A stretch of 64,000 nucleotides of DNA from Ilumatobacteraceae bacterium. GTDB taxonomy: Bacteria; Actinomycetota; Acidimicrobiia; Acidimicrobiales; Ilumatobacteraceae. Where the stretch lies: contig JAFMMJ010000002.1 of the NCBI GenBank assembly GCA_017859785.1, forward strand, positions 1-64,000, in the 5' to 3' direction. The notes beneath the pieces are model-generated. The model had not been told where the DNA came from. It searched no databases and was given only the letters and a program-made list of their open reading frames with translations. Each line of letters begins with the position of its first letter. The first letter of the stretch is position 1. Below are positions 37,067-45,500 of the stretch, piece after piece. Position numbers and translations under genes: made by a program.

Positions 37067-37072
37067 GTCGGT

Positions 37073-38554
37073 TCAGGCCGTCGCCCAACCGCGGGACCGC
37101 TCGACGGCCCGCAACCACTCGCCGTGACCGAGGTCGGCGAGTGTCCGGTCGGGTTCGGGATCGAAGGAAGCCTCGACGGACCAAGCCGCGGCGAGCGTTT
37201 CCTCATTCGGCCAGACCCCCTCGGCGAGCCCGGCGAGGTAGGCGGCTCCGAGCGCGGTCGACTCACGGTCCACCGGTCGGATCACGCGCACCCCGAGCTG
37301 ATCGGCCTGGAACTGGAGCAGCAAATCCATGACCGATGCTCCGCCATCGACACGGAGGTCAGTGATCGGCACTCCGCTCGCGGAGACCATTGCGTCGACG
37401 ACATCGCGCACCTGATACGCCATCGACTCGACCACCGCGCGGGCGAGATGCGCCCGTGAGGACCCACGGGTCAGTCCGCAGATCGTGCCGCGGGCCCACG
37501 GGTCCCACCAGGGTGAACCGAGGCCGGCAAAGGCCGGTACGACGTAGACACCACCAGAGTCTGGGACTGAAGCCGCGAGTGGGCCGATCTCCGCAGCCTC
37601 GGAGATGATGCCGAGACCGTCGCGCAGCCACTGGATAGCCGCGCCGGTCACGAAGACCGCCCCTTCGAGCGCGTAGGTGACGGACCCGTCGGCGAGTTGC
37701 CAAGCGACCGTGGTCAGCATGCCCGGGGTCGGCTCGGGACAGGTATCCCCGACGTTCAGCAAGATGAAGCTGCCGGTGCCGTAGGTGTTCTTCGCCTGCC
37801 CGGGCCGCAGACAGTTCTGGCCAAAGAGCGCCGCCTGCTGATCGCCGGCGATTCCCGAGACCGGGATGCCCGATGGCAAGCCCTCGGCCGCGGTAAGGCA
37901 CAGACGTCCGCTCGATGGCCGCACCTCGGGGAGCGCCCCGATCGGCACCGAGAGGAGATCGCAGAGCTCGGCGTCCCATTCGAGTCTCCGGATGTCGAAG
38001 AGCATCGTTCGAGACGCGTTCGTCACGTCGGTGAGGTGCGCCTCGCCGGAGGTGAGGCGATGGATCAGCCACGAGTCGATCGTGCCGAGCGCGAGTCGAT
38101 CATCGGTGGGAAGGGATCGTTCGCGGATCAGCCATTCGAACTTGGTCCCGCTGAAGTAGGGATCGAGAACCAGGCCGGTGCGGGTCCGGATCATGTCGAG
38201 GTGTCCATCGGCGGCGAGCGCATCGCAACGATCGGCGGTGCGGCGGTCCTGCCAGACGATGGCGGTGCCGAATGGCTCGCCCGTGGCGCGATCCCAGGCG
38301 ACCACGGTCTCGCGTTGGTTGGTGATGCCGATCGCGGCGACGTTGTCGACTCCCACTTCGGTGATGACCTCCGACAGGGTGGTCGCCACGGCGGTCCAGA
38401 TCTCGTTCGGATCGTGCTCGACCCAGCCGGGGTTCGGGAAGTGTTGAGTGAACTCCCGGTAGGAGGCGACCGGGGGCCGCCCGTCGACGAAGACCGCCCG
38501 CGACCGAACACCGGTCGTGCCAGCGTCGATAGCGATCACGCAGTTGGCGCTCAT
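37073..38554 (-). CDS. glpK: Glycerol kinase
   Basis: A 493-residue FGGY kinase that makes glycerol-3-phosphate. AIDAGTTGVRSRAVF is the phosphate loop, NQRET and WQDRRT contact the acceptor, GDQQAALFGQ carries the catalytic region, and RVDGGASVMDLLLQFQAD is the C-terminal ATP motif. These match glycerol kinase closely. The ATG at 38554 is the start. It is convergent with the ACT gene (six bases between) and downstream of a small membrane protein gene on the same strand. Confidence 0.95.
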   Translation of the reverse strand: MSANCVIAIDAGTTGVRSRAVFVDGRPPVASYREFTQHFPNPGWVEHDPNEIWTAVATTLSEVITEVGVDNVAAIGITNQRETVVAWDRATGEPFGTAIVWQDRRTADRCDALAADGHLDMIRTRTGLVLDPYFSGTKFEWLIRERSLPTDDRLALGTIDSWLIHRLTSGEAHLTDVTNASRTMLFDIRRLEWDAELCDLLSVPIGALPEVRPSSGRLCLTAAEGLPSGIPVSGIAGDQQAALFGQNCLRPGQAKNTYGTGSFILLNVGDTCPEPTPGMLTTVAWQLADGSVTYALEGAVFVTGAAIQWLRDGLGIISEAAEIGPLAASVPDSGGVYVVPAFAGLGSPWWDPWARGTICGLTRGSSRAHLARAVVESMAYQVRDVVDAMVSASGVPITDLRVDGGASVMDLLLQFQADQLGVRVIRPVDRESTALGAAYLAGLAEGVWPNEETLAAAWSVEASFDPEPDRTLADLGHGEWLRAVERSRGWATA

Positions 38555-38585
38555 GGGGCGATGGTACCCGTAGCCCTTGGATCGC

Positions 38586-38894
38586 TCAGCGGCGCGGGCG
38601 ACCACCGCCGGTGCGGCGGGTGGGGGCTGGTCGCGGACGAGTGGCGGGTTCGGGAGCAGGTTCGGTGGCCCGAGGTTGAGCGCGACGCAGACGGTCGCGC
38701 TTGTACCCGAACTTGGCGAGCACCGCGCCGAAGGCGACATAGAGCGGACCCGACACGAGCAGTCCCGCTACGGCACCGATCCGGTCGGCGCCGTCGACCA
38801 CGAGGACGAGCACGACGAGCATGACGAAGACGTAGACGATCCACTCCCGAACGAGACGCCCCCACGGGACAGGTCGAGTCGAATCCCACGCCAC
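38586..38894 (-). CDS. Small membrane protein with basic Pro/Arg tail
   Basis: A 102-residue protein with two hydrophobic helices (WIVYVFVMLVVLVLVV and AGLLVSGPLYVAFGAVLA) and a tail of Arg, Pro, Thr and Ala (residues 68-102) that should lie in the cytoplasm or bind acidic partners. It is 31 bases upstream of glpK on the same strand and divergent from pfkA. No family recognised. Confidence 0.65.
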   Translation of the reverse strand: MAWDSTRPVPWGRLVREWIVYVFVMLVVLVLVVDGADRIGAVAGLLVSGPLYVAFGAVLAKFGYKRDRLRRAQPRATEPAPEPATRPRPAPTRRTGGGRPRR

Positions 38895-38933
38895 GCGTTC
38901 GTTCTAGCAGCGCTCACTCGTAGTATCCGACTG

Positions 38934-39971
38934 GTGCGCGTGGGTGTCCTGACAGGGGGCGGAGACTGCCCGGGCCTGAACGCCGTGATCCGCGCGATCG
39001 TGCGCAAGGGCGAGCGCGTCCTCGGCGACGATGTGGTCGGCTTTCTCGACGCCTGGGACGGGGTCATGGATCGACGCACGATGCCGCTCACGGTGGAGAG
39101 CATGCGCGGGAGCCTTCCCCGCGGTGGCACGGTGCTCGGTACGCGACGCGGGAGCCCACTCGACCACAGTGACGGAGTCGAGCGCGTTCGATCGACGATC
39201 CACGATCTCGGTCTCGACGGCATCATCGTGATCGGTGGCAATGGCTCGTTGACCGTCGCCGAGATCCTGTATCGCGAACACGGAATCCCTGTGCTCGGGG
39301 TGCCGAAGACGATCGACAACGACATCGTCGGCACCGACCTCACCTTCGGCTTCAACACCGCCGTCCAGATCGCCACCGACGCGATTGACCGCCTCCACAC
39401 CACGGCGGAGAGCCACGACCGCGTCATGGTGGTCGAGGTCATGGGCCGCAATAGCGGTTGGATCGCGACGCACGCCGGTATCGCCGGCGGTGCCACCGTG
39501 GTGCTGGTCCCGGAGCATCCCTTCGACATCGATCAGGTGTGCGAACGCCTCACTCGACGTCACAGCCGAGGTCGATACGCCTCGATCGTGGTAGTGGCCG
39601 AGGGAGCCGTTCCCGCCGAGGGATCCCTCCCCGGAGGGCCTGATCCGGAGGTCGATCGATTCGGACATGCCCAACTCGGGGGAATCGGGCACATCGTCGC
39701 CGACGAGATCGGACGACGAACCGGCTTCGAGACCCGACCGGTGCTGCTCGGTCACGTCCAGCGTGGCGGCACACCGACCGCCTTCGACCGCGTGCTCTCA
39801 ACGCGCTTTGGGGTCGCGGCCATCGACGCCGTCCATGCTGGAGCGTGGGGTTCGATGGTGGCGCTTCGGGGCAGCGAGATCGTCACCGTTCCGCTCGCCG
39901 AGGCCGCGGGCCGCAGCCGCCCGGTCGACCTCGCGCTGTTCACCGAAGTCGCGGAGATCTTCTTTGCCTGA
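38934..39971 (+). CDS. pfkA: 6-phosphofructokinase (group III type)
   Basis: A 345-residue PFK that makes fructose-1,6-bisphosphate. GGGDCPGLNAVIR (residues 8-20) and PKTIDNDIVG are signatures of the ATP/PPi mixed clade. At the phosphoryl-donor site it has Gly104, as in ATP enzymes, and Lys125, as in PPi and actinobacterial ATP enzymes. The preceding residue is Asn103 (GGNGS) where Asp or Glu is usual. Thus ATP use is likely but not certain. Start is GTG 38934, divergent from the small membrane gene. Together with glk it feeds glycolysis. Confidence 0.92.
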   Translation: MRVGVLTGGGDCPGLNAVIRAIVRKGERVLGDDVVGFLDAWDGVMDRRTMPLTVESMRGSLPRGGTVLGTRRGSPLDHSDGVERVRSTIHDLGLDGIIVIGGNGSLTVAEILYREHGIPVLGVPKTIDNDIVGTDLTFGFNTAVQIATDAIDRLHTTAESHDRVMVVEVMGRNSGWIATHAGIAGGATVVLVPEHPFDIDQVCERLTRRHSRGRYASIVVVAEGAVPAEGSLPGGPDPEVDRFGHAQLGGIGHIVADEIGRRTGFETRPVLLGHVQRGGTPTAFDRVLSTRFGVAAIDAVHAGAWGSMVALRGSEIVTVPLAEAAGRSRPVDLALFTEVAEIFFA

Positions 39972-39974
39972 GCC

Positions 39975-40574
39975 TCACACCCGGGCGGGGAGCACCGGGT
40001 AGTCCGGCTGTGCGGAGACGGCGTAGCCCGGGAAGTCGTAGGGGCGCAGCAGGCCGGTCGTGGTGGCTCCGTCTGGTCGGGGCCAAGGGAAGCGCTGGCC
40101 GTCGACGGTGAGCTGCACCGCGTCAACCCCCGCGATGTCCGTCGCGGTGAACACGATCTGAGCCACGGCGAGGGTGAGGCCCGAGCCCGACAGCTCGGCG
40201 ATCGCTGAGGAGAGGTCGACGTAGAGCACTGAGCCCACCGAGCGGGTGCTCAGCACCTCGAGCTCGGCCGGCAAGGCGGAACTGAGTGGCAGGGAGAGCT
40301 CACCGTCGGTGGGTCCGGCGACGAGGGCGGCGAGCAGATCGTCGCGGGTGCCCGTTGACCGGGTGACCGAGCGGACCTGACGAGGTTCGGTGGGTGTGAG
40401 GAGGTAGATCCGCGCGTCCCCGCCCGACGCTCCGGCTGCCGAGATCGGCGAGGCGGGGAGTGATCGATCCTCGATCGGGATGTCCCGCGGAGCTGCATCG
40501 GGTCGAATACCGCAACCGGTGACGAGCGCCATGGCGACGACCGTGATCGGGGCGAACCGGTCGACGCGCCTCAC
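39975..40574 (-). CDS. GerMN-domain lipoprotein (LpqB-like position)
   Basis: A 199-residue lipoprotein: signal peptide with lipobox VTGC and Cys21. A GerMN domain (about 50-165) contains the pattern RDDLLAALVAGPT...YVDLSSAIAELSGSGLTLAVAQIVFT and ends VQLTVDGQ. In mycobacteria LpqB is the lipoprotein partner of MtrB; here the gene overlaps the MtrB-like kinase gene by four bases but the protein is much shorter and lacks the C-terminal propeller. It may modulate kinase signalling at the membrane surface. Confidence 0.82.
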   Translation of the reverse strand: MRRVDRFAPITVVAMALVTGCGIRPDAAPRDIPIEDRSLPASPISAAGASGGDARIYLLTPTEPRQVRSVTRSTGTRDDLLAALVAGPTDGELSLPLSSALPAELEVLSTRSVGSVLYVDLSSAIAELSGSGLTLAVAQIVFTATDIAGVDAVQLTVDGQRFPWPRPDGATTTGLLRPYDFPGYAVSAQPDYPVLPARV

Positions 40575-42043
40575 GACTCATCTCCGAGGTCCTCGGCGGG
40601 CAGCTCGATAACGAAGGTCGATCCGAGTCCCTCGGGTCCCGATTCCACCCAGACTGAACCCGAGTGGAGGCGGACGTGCTCGGCCACCAACGCGAGACCG
40701 AGTCCTGCTCCATCGTTGTCGCGTCGTCGACCGGCTCCACCGCCTCGGGCGAACCGTTCGAAGATGAGGCGCCGTTCCTCCTCCGGAACTCCAGGTCCGG
40801 AGTCGGAGACCTCGATGCGCACGCGGGTGATGTCGCTATCCATCACCGGGACCTCGACTCGGATCCGTGCCGAGCCACCGCCGTGGATGCGGGCGTTGTC
40901 GATGAGGTTGGCGATGACTCGCGCGAGTCGCCGACGGTCACCGGTGATGAGGGTGTTCTCAGCCCGTTCATCGATGATCACCGGGGTATCGGGGAGAGAG
41001 CTCACCGCGACCGCTTGGGTAACGAACTCGGCGGTGAGGAGCTCATCGAGATTCGGTCGCACGGCGCCGGCGTCGAAGCGGGAGATCTCGAGGAGGTCCT
41101 CCACGAGGGTCCGGAACCGAGCCACGTCGCTCGACAGCAGATCGACGGCGGCACGAGCCCGATCGGGCATCTCGTCGCGACGACCTTCGATGACCTCGAT
41201 CGAGGCGGCGAGGGTCATCAGCGGTGAGCGAAGCTCGTGGCTGACATCGGACGCGAACCGCGCGTCGCGCTCGATGCGCTCCTGTAGGGCGCGCGCCATC
41301 TCGTTAAACGAGTCAGCCAACGCGCCGAGATCAGGGTCGGCGGTCGTGGCCAGACGGGTCTCGAGTCGCCCGCCCGCGATCGCCTTTGCCGCCATGGCCG
41401 CGTCAGCGACGGGACGCACCGCGCGCCGTGAGAGCACCACACCGGCGATGATGGCGAGGGCGATCGTGATCCCACCGGCGAGGTAGAGCGACAACTGCAC
41501 GCTCTGCAGGGTGGTGGAGACATCGTCGAGGGTGAAGAACTCGAAATAGGCCGCACCCTCGGCGAGCGGCCAGCCGACGACGACGTGGGGTTCTCCGTCG
41601 ACATCGGTGATCATCCGGGCCGGGATCACGTCGTCGATCACCCGATCGACCAACGCTTGGGGGAGTGCCGCCGCCTGATATCGGTTGCTTGCGGCCCACC
41701 ATTGATCGTTCGACCAGATCAACGCTCGCTGCACGCCGAGCGACTCGAGCGCGTCGATGGCCGGTTGGGCCGACGGCGCCGGTCCGCGCAGGTTGTTCTG
41801 CACGGTCTGGGCGTTTCGGCGGGTCGCGTCGATGCCGGCGGTCTCGGTCTGCTGCACGACGTTCGATCGCGTGAGCGCGTAGGTGGCCCCCGCGAGCAGG
41901 ACGGCGAGCACCGCCGAGCCGAGGGTGAAGATGAGGAGGATCCTGCGCCGAAGTCCGCCGTGAAGCCCACGCCGGAGACCCGAGCGTTGGCTTGGGGTGT
42001 CGGTCGGGTTCCGAGGCGTTGGGGCCTCGGCGATGACGGTCAC
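40571..42043 (-). CDS. mtrB: MtrB-like sensor histidine kinase
   Basis: A 490-residue membrane kinase. It has a first transmembrane helix (about 32-53), an extracellular sensor region of about 120 residues, a second helix (SLYLAGGITIALAIIAGVVLS), a HAMP linker, and a HisKA domain with the phosphoacceptor in SDVSHELRSPL. The ATPase domain has NLIDNARIHGGG, VSDSGPGVPEEE and GAGLGLALV. It overlaps the response regulator gene by four bases. In actinobacteria MtrB/MtrA controls cell-wall and division genes. Name assigned by context and similarity. Confidence 0.88.
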   Translation of the reverse strand: MTVIAEAPTPRNPTDTPSQRSGLRRGLHGGLRRRILLIFTLGSAVLAVLLAGATYALTRSNVVQQTETAGIDATRRNAQTVQNNLRGPAPSAQPAIDALESLGVQRALIWSNDQWWAASNRYQAAALPQALVDRVIDDVIPARMITDVDGEPHVVVGWPLAEGAAYFEFFTLDDVSTTLQSVQLSLYLAGGITIALAIIAGVVLSRRAVRPVADAAMAAKAIAGGRLETRLATTADPDLGALADSFNEMARALQERIERDARFASDVSHELRSPLMTLAASIEVIEGRRDEMPDRARAAVDLLSSDVARFRTLVEDLLEISRFDAGAVRPNLDELLTAEFVTQAVAVSSLPDTPVIIDERAENTLITGDRRRLARVIANLIDNARIHGGGSARIRVEVPVMDSDITRVRIEVSDSGPGVPEEERRLIFERFARGGGAGRRRDNDGAGLGLALVAEHVRLHSGSVWVESGPEGLGSTFVIELPAEDLGDES

Positions 42044-42726
42044 GTTTGGAGGCGGTACCCGAGGCCCCGGACGGTGACGACATGTCGCGGATTCGCCGGG
42101 TCGGCCTCGATCTTGGTGCGGAGCCGCCGGACATGGACGTCGACGAGCCGACCGTCACCGAAGTAGTCGTAGCCCCAAACCTTGTCGAGGAGGGCTTCGC
42201 GGGAGAAGACCTTGCCGGGGTTATCGGCGAGCTCGCACAACAGTCGGAACTCGGTCTTCGTGAGGTGCACCTCGGCGCCACTTCGAAGCACCTTCCCCTC
42301 GTCGGGAACCAGTTCGAGGTCACCGAACACGAGACGCGCGTGCGGGGTTGATCCTGGGCGTGCGCGGCGCAAGAGTGCACGGATCCGCGCCGACAACTCC
42401 TTCGGAGCGAAGGGCTTGGTGAGGTAGTCGTCGGCCCCCGCCTCGAGCCCGGCGACGATGTCGTGGGTGTCGTTGCGGGCGGTGACCATCACCACGGGCA
42501 CATCGCTCGATCGTCGGATGCCGCGACAGAGCTCGAATCCGTCCATGCCTGGGAGCATGATGTCGATCAGCACGACATCGGGAGGGGTGGTCTGGAAGAT
42601 GGCGACGGCGTCCTCGCCGCTCTCCGCCTCGTCGACGGTCCATCCCTCGTCCTCCAGGGCGAGGCGCACGGCGGTTCTGATCCGCTCGTCGTCCTCTACG
42701 GTGAGGATTCGCGTTCCCACGCTCAC
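42040..42726 (-). CDS. mtrA: MtrA-like OmpR-family response regulator
   Basis: A 228-residue regulator. The receiver domain (1-120) has VEDDE, the phosphoacceptor Asp in VVLIDIMLPGMDG and the conserved Lys in DYLTKPF. The winged helix (130-228) has LTKTEFRLLCELADNPGKVFSREALLDKVWGYDYFGDGRLVDVHVRRLRTKIE, very close to MtrA. It starts the mtrA-mtrB-lpqB-like operon and should respond to the kinase it overlaps. Confidence 0.93.
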   Translation of the reverse strand: MSVGTRILTVEDDERIRTAVRLALEDEGWTVDEAESGEDAVAIFQTTPPDVVLIDIMLPGMDGFELCRGIRRSSDVPVVMVTARNDTHDIVAGLEAGADDYLTKPFAPKELSARIRALLRRARPGSTPHARLVFGDLELVPDEGKVLRSGAEVHLTKTEFRLLCELADNPGKVFSREALLDKVWGYDYFGDGRLVDVHVRRLRTKIEADPANPRHVVTVRGLGYRLQT

Positions 42727-42749
42727 AGTCTGCCCGATCCGCGGCTCGG

Positions 42750-43553
42750 TTACCCGTCGCGCGATCGGCGGAGTAGTTCAAGCATCGCGGTGTGAACGCC
42801 GGGGGAGGCGACCAAGACCGACCCAGGGTGAACCTTCGCACCCCCGAGGTCGCTGACGGTGGCGCCGGCCTCGCTCGCGATCAGAAGTCCAGCGGCCACA
42901 TCCCACTCATTGAGATGCTCCTCGTAATACACGTCGAGGGATCCTTCGGCGACGAGGCAGAGGTCGACAGCAGCGGATCCGGTTCGGCGGATATCGCGCA
43001 CCTCGCCGATCAACCGGGCGACGGTACGGGCCTGAGCGCGCCGGCGGTCGGCGTCGTAACCGAAACCCGTTCCGACAAGGGCGAGCGGGATATCGGTCGT
43101 GGGCGAGATCGAGATCGGACGTCCGTCGACGGTCGCTCCGCCTTCGAGGTGGGCCGAGTAGGTCCGACCGAGCGCCGGTAACCGGACCGCACCTGCAATC
43201 GTTGCGCCCTCATGGGACACGGCGACAGAGGTGGCCCAGAGCGGCAGGCCATAGGCGAAGTTGGTGGTTCCATCGATCGGGTCGATCGCCCAGCGATAGC
43301 CGGTGGACCCGGGGCTCGAACCTTCCTCCTCGCCGAGGATCGCGTCTCCGGGTCGAGTCTGCGCGAGAGCGTCCCTGATGGAGCGTTCCGCCGCGAGGTC
43401 GTGCTTCGTCACCATGTCGGTGTGGGACGACTTCGTGCTCGCCGACGGGGCGAGATGGCCCCGCCCTTCGAGCGCGATCGCTCCCGCGGTCTCGGCGAGT
43501 TGCTCGCAGAGGGCTCTCAGTTCGGCGGCCGACGGAGCGTCGCCGGTGCTCAC
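42750..43553 (-). CDS. Inositol-monophosphatase-family phosphatase
   Basis: A 267-residue Mg-dependent phosphatase. Metal ligands are Glu in GEEEG, Asp residues in AIDPIDGTTNFAYGLP, and the second motif EWDVAAGLLIASEAGA. Members dephosphorylate inositol phosphate, histidinol phosphate or fructose-1,6-bisphosphate; I cannot choose. The GTG at 43553 overlaps the stop of the upstream small membrane gene by four bases. It sits upstream of mtrA on the same strand. Confidence 0.88.
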   Translation of the reverse strand: MSTGDAPSAAELRALCEQLAETAGAIALEGRGHLAPSASTKSSHTDMVTKHDLAAERSIRDALAQTRPGDAILGEEEGSSPGSTGYRWAIDPIDGTTNFAYGLPLWATSVAVSHEGATIAGAVRLPALGRTYSAHLEGGATVDGRPISISPTTDIPLALVGTGFGYDADRRRAQARTVARLIGEVRDIRRTGSAAVDLCLVAEGSLDVYYEEHLNEWDVAAGLLIASEAGATVSDLGGAKVHPGSVLVASPGVHTAMLELLRRSRDG

Positions 43554-43846
43554 GGTCCGTGTCCGGCTCGTTCCCGGTCCTGGATCTCCCGCCACTCGCC
43601 CATCGCGCGAAGAGCGAGAACACCGACCACAGCCATGCCGAGAGCGGCGGTCATGGCCCCAGCGACGAGCCCGAGGGCGGTTGGAACGCCGCAGTCGCCG
43701 GAGCACTGGATGTCGACGAGGGAGTGGCCGATGAGCCCACCGGCCAGACCGCCGAGGAGGACTCCGACGAAGGCGATGGCGCGAGCGGTCACCGAGGGGA
43801 GGGCCGAGAGACGTCGCTCCTCGTCGATGGGAGTCGAACCGCTCAT
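43550..43846 (-). CDS. Small two-helix membrane protein
   Basis: A 98-residue protein with two Gly/Ala-rich helices (AIAFVGVLLGGLAGGLIGHSLV and ALGLVAGAMTAALGMAVVGVLAL). A short extracytoplasmic loop with two Cys (QCSGDCGV) may form a disulfide. It is translationally coupled to the inositol-phosphatase-like gene and divergent from dinB. Function unknown. Confidence 0.65.
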   Translation of the reverse strand: MSGSTPIDEERRLSALPSVTARAIAFVGVLLGGLAGGLIGHSLVDIQCSGDCGVPTALGLVAGAMTAALGMAVVGVLALRAMGEWREIQDRERAGHGP

Positions 43847-43900
43847 CGACCGGAAACTATCGCCACCAACCCGGGTGGTCGACGTGGGAGTATCGGTTCG

Positions 43901-45115
43901 ATGACCGGTGCCGGGGAGCCGCGCGTGATCCTCCATGTCGATATGGACGCGTTCTATGTGTCCGTTGAGTTGCTCCGACGCCCCGAACTCATCGGTTTGC
44001 CAGTCGTAGTTGGAGGCGACGGAAATCGGGGCGTCGTAGCTGCCGCCTCCTACGAGGCTCGGCGTCATGGTGTCCACTCGGCGATGGCCTCGGTCACGGC
44101 TCGCCGGCGATGCCCGGACGCGGTGTTCCTCCCGGCTGATCACCAGCGTTATGCCGAGGTGAGCGCTCAGGTTCGAGCCGTGTTCGACTCGGTATCTCCT
44201 CACGTCGAGCCACTCGCTCTCGATGAGGCGTTCCTCGACGTCACGGGCGCGCGCGCCCTGCTTGGCGAGCCGATCGAGATCGCCACACTTGTGCGGTCGC
44301 GGGTGGCCGACGAGGTGGGGCTCGGATGCTCGGTCGGTGTGGCGAGCAACAAGTTCGTCGCGAAGTTGGCGTCCGTCGAGGCGAAGCCGATCGCGGCGGC
44401 CGACGGGGTGCGGCCTGGCCGCGGCGTGGTGATCGTCGCCCCCGGCGATGAGGCGTCCTTCGTCGCCGGCCTACCGGTGGAGCGCCTGTGGGGTGTCGGC
44501 CCGAAGACTCTGGCCCGGCTTCACGACATCGGTATCCGTCGAGTCCCCGACATCGTCGAGGCCCCGCCTGGTCTCCTCGAAGCTCGAATCGGTGCAGCGG
44601 CCGGCGCTCATCTCCGTCGGCTCGCGCTCGGGATCGACGACCGTCCGGTGGAGACCGATCGGACCGCCAAATCGATCGGGCAGGAGGAGACGTTTGGTTC
44701 GGACGTCGCCGACCTCGACGCGGCCCGCGCGGAACTGGTTCGGCTCGCCGACGCTGTGGCCGCTCGCCTCCGCACGTCAACCCTCGCTGCCCGCACGGTG
44801 ACGCTGAAGGTGAAGTTCGCCGATTTCCAGACCGTCACCCGGTCGGTGACCGAGGGAGCACCACTCGACACTGCCGTGGAGATCGTGACGCGACTCGAGC
44901 CGGCGCTCGCCGAGGTGGTGAGCCGTGGTGCCCTGCGCCTTCTCGGGGTGTCGGCGTCGAATCTCGTCGAGCCGGTTCGCCAACTCGACCTCTGGTCGTC
45001 GGGTACCGATCAACCCGCTCACGACAGCGCCGACCGCGCTCTCGACGAGATTCGCGCCCGCTTCGGGCGCTCATCGATCGGTCGGGCCAGCGGGCTGAAG
45101 CCGCGCACGCGTTGA
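43901..45115 (+). CDS. dinB: DNA polymerase IV (Y-family)
   Basis: A 404-residue translesion polymerase. Catalytic acidic motifs are HVDMDAFYVSVE and LALDEAFLDVT, with SVGVASNKFVAKLAS and the helix-hairpin-helix segment LWGVGPKTLARLHDIGI following. The little-finger domain covers about 240-350. Near the end QLDLW is a beta-clamp-binding motif. It copies damaged DNA in the cytoplasm. I see no LexA box in its 54-base upstream spacer, unlike the exonuclease fusion gene. A DUF3040 gene follows. Confidence 0.95.
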   Translation: MTGAGEPRVILHVDMDAFYVSVELLRRPELIGLPVVVGGDGNRGVVAAASYEARRHGVHSAMASVTARRRCPDAVFLPADHQRYAEVSAQVRAVFDSVSPHVEPLALDEAFLDVTGARALLGEPIEIATLVRSRVADEVGLGCSVGVASNKFVAKLASVEAKPIAAADGVRPGRGVVIVAPGDEASFVAGLPVERLWGVGPKTLARLHDIGIRRVPDIVEAPPGLLEARIGAAAGAHLRRLALGIDDRPVETDRTAKSIGQEETFGSDVADLDAARAELVRLADAVAARLRTSTLAARTVTLKVKFADFQTVTRSVTEGAPLDTAVEIVTRLEPALAEVVSRGALRLLGVSASNLVEPVRQLDLWSSGTDQPAHDSADRALDEIRARFGRSSIGRASGLKPRTR

Positions 45116-45185
45116 GGATCCGCCCTCGAGGTGACAAGATGTGCTTCGCGCGGCCACATCGGCTCGCGGTACCGCGAGGTCAAAC

Positions 45186-45500
45186 ATGCCCCTCTCCGAA
45201 GACGAACAGCGCATCCTCCGCCAGATCGAGCAAGAGCTCGAGCAGGATCCCACCTTCGCCGAGCGCGGCTATCGGGTCTCGCGTCGCCGATTGGCGCTGT
45301 CGGCAGTTGGTGCGATCATCGCCCTTTTCGTCACGGTGATCGGCCTTGCCGTCAGCTTCTTGCTGTCGTTCGTCGGTTTCGTGGTGGTGCTGGTGCTCGC
45401 CTCGGTTGTCGCCTCCGAGGTGAGGCTGATCGGGCGCGAGCGTCTCGCTGAGTCCCCGGTGGCGAATTGGCTCGCCTCCGGGTGGCCGCGTCGTGGCTGA
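45186..45500 (+). CDS. DUF3040-family small membrane protein
   Basis: A 104-residue protein. The N-terminus MPLSEDEQRILRQIEQELEQDP is the hallmark of the actinobacterial DUF3040 family. Two hydrophobic helices follow (LALSAVGAIIALFVTVIGLAV and LLSFVGFVVVLVLASVVA). The ATG at 45186 starts the conserved motif. It overlaps the degenerate ROK gene by eight bases. Function unknown. Confidence 0.85.
   Translation: MPLSEDEQRILRQIEQELEQDPTFAERGYRVSRRRLALSAVGAIIALFVTVIGLAVSFLLSFVGFVVVLVLASVVASEVRLIGRERLAESPVANWLASGWPRRG

Noticed and set aside
43847-43900. SOS box upstream of dinB
   Set aside because: No CGAAC-N4-GTTCG or near match is present in the spacer.
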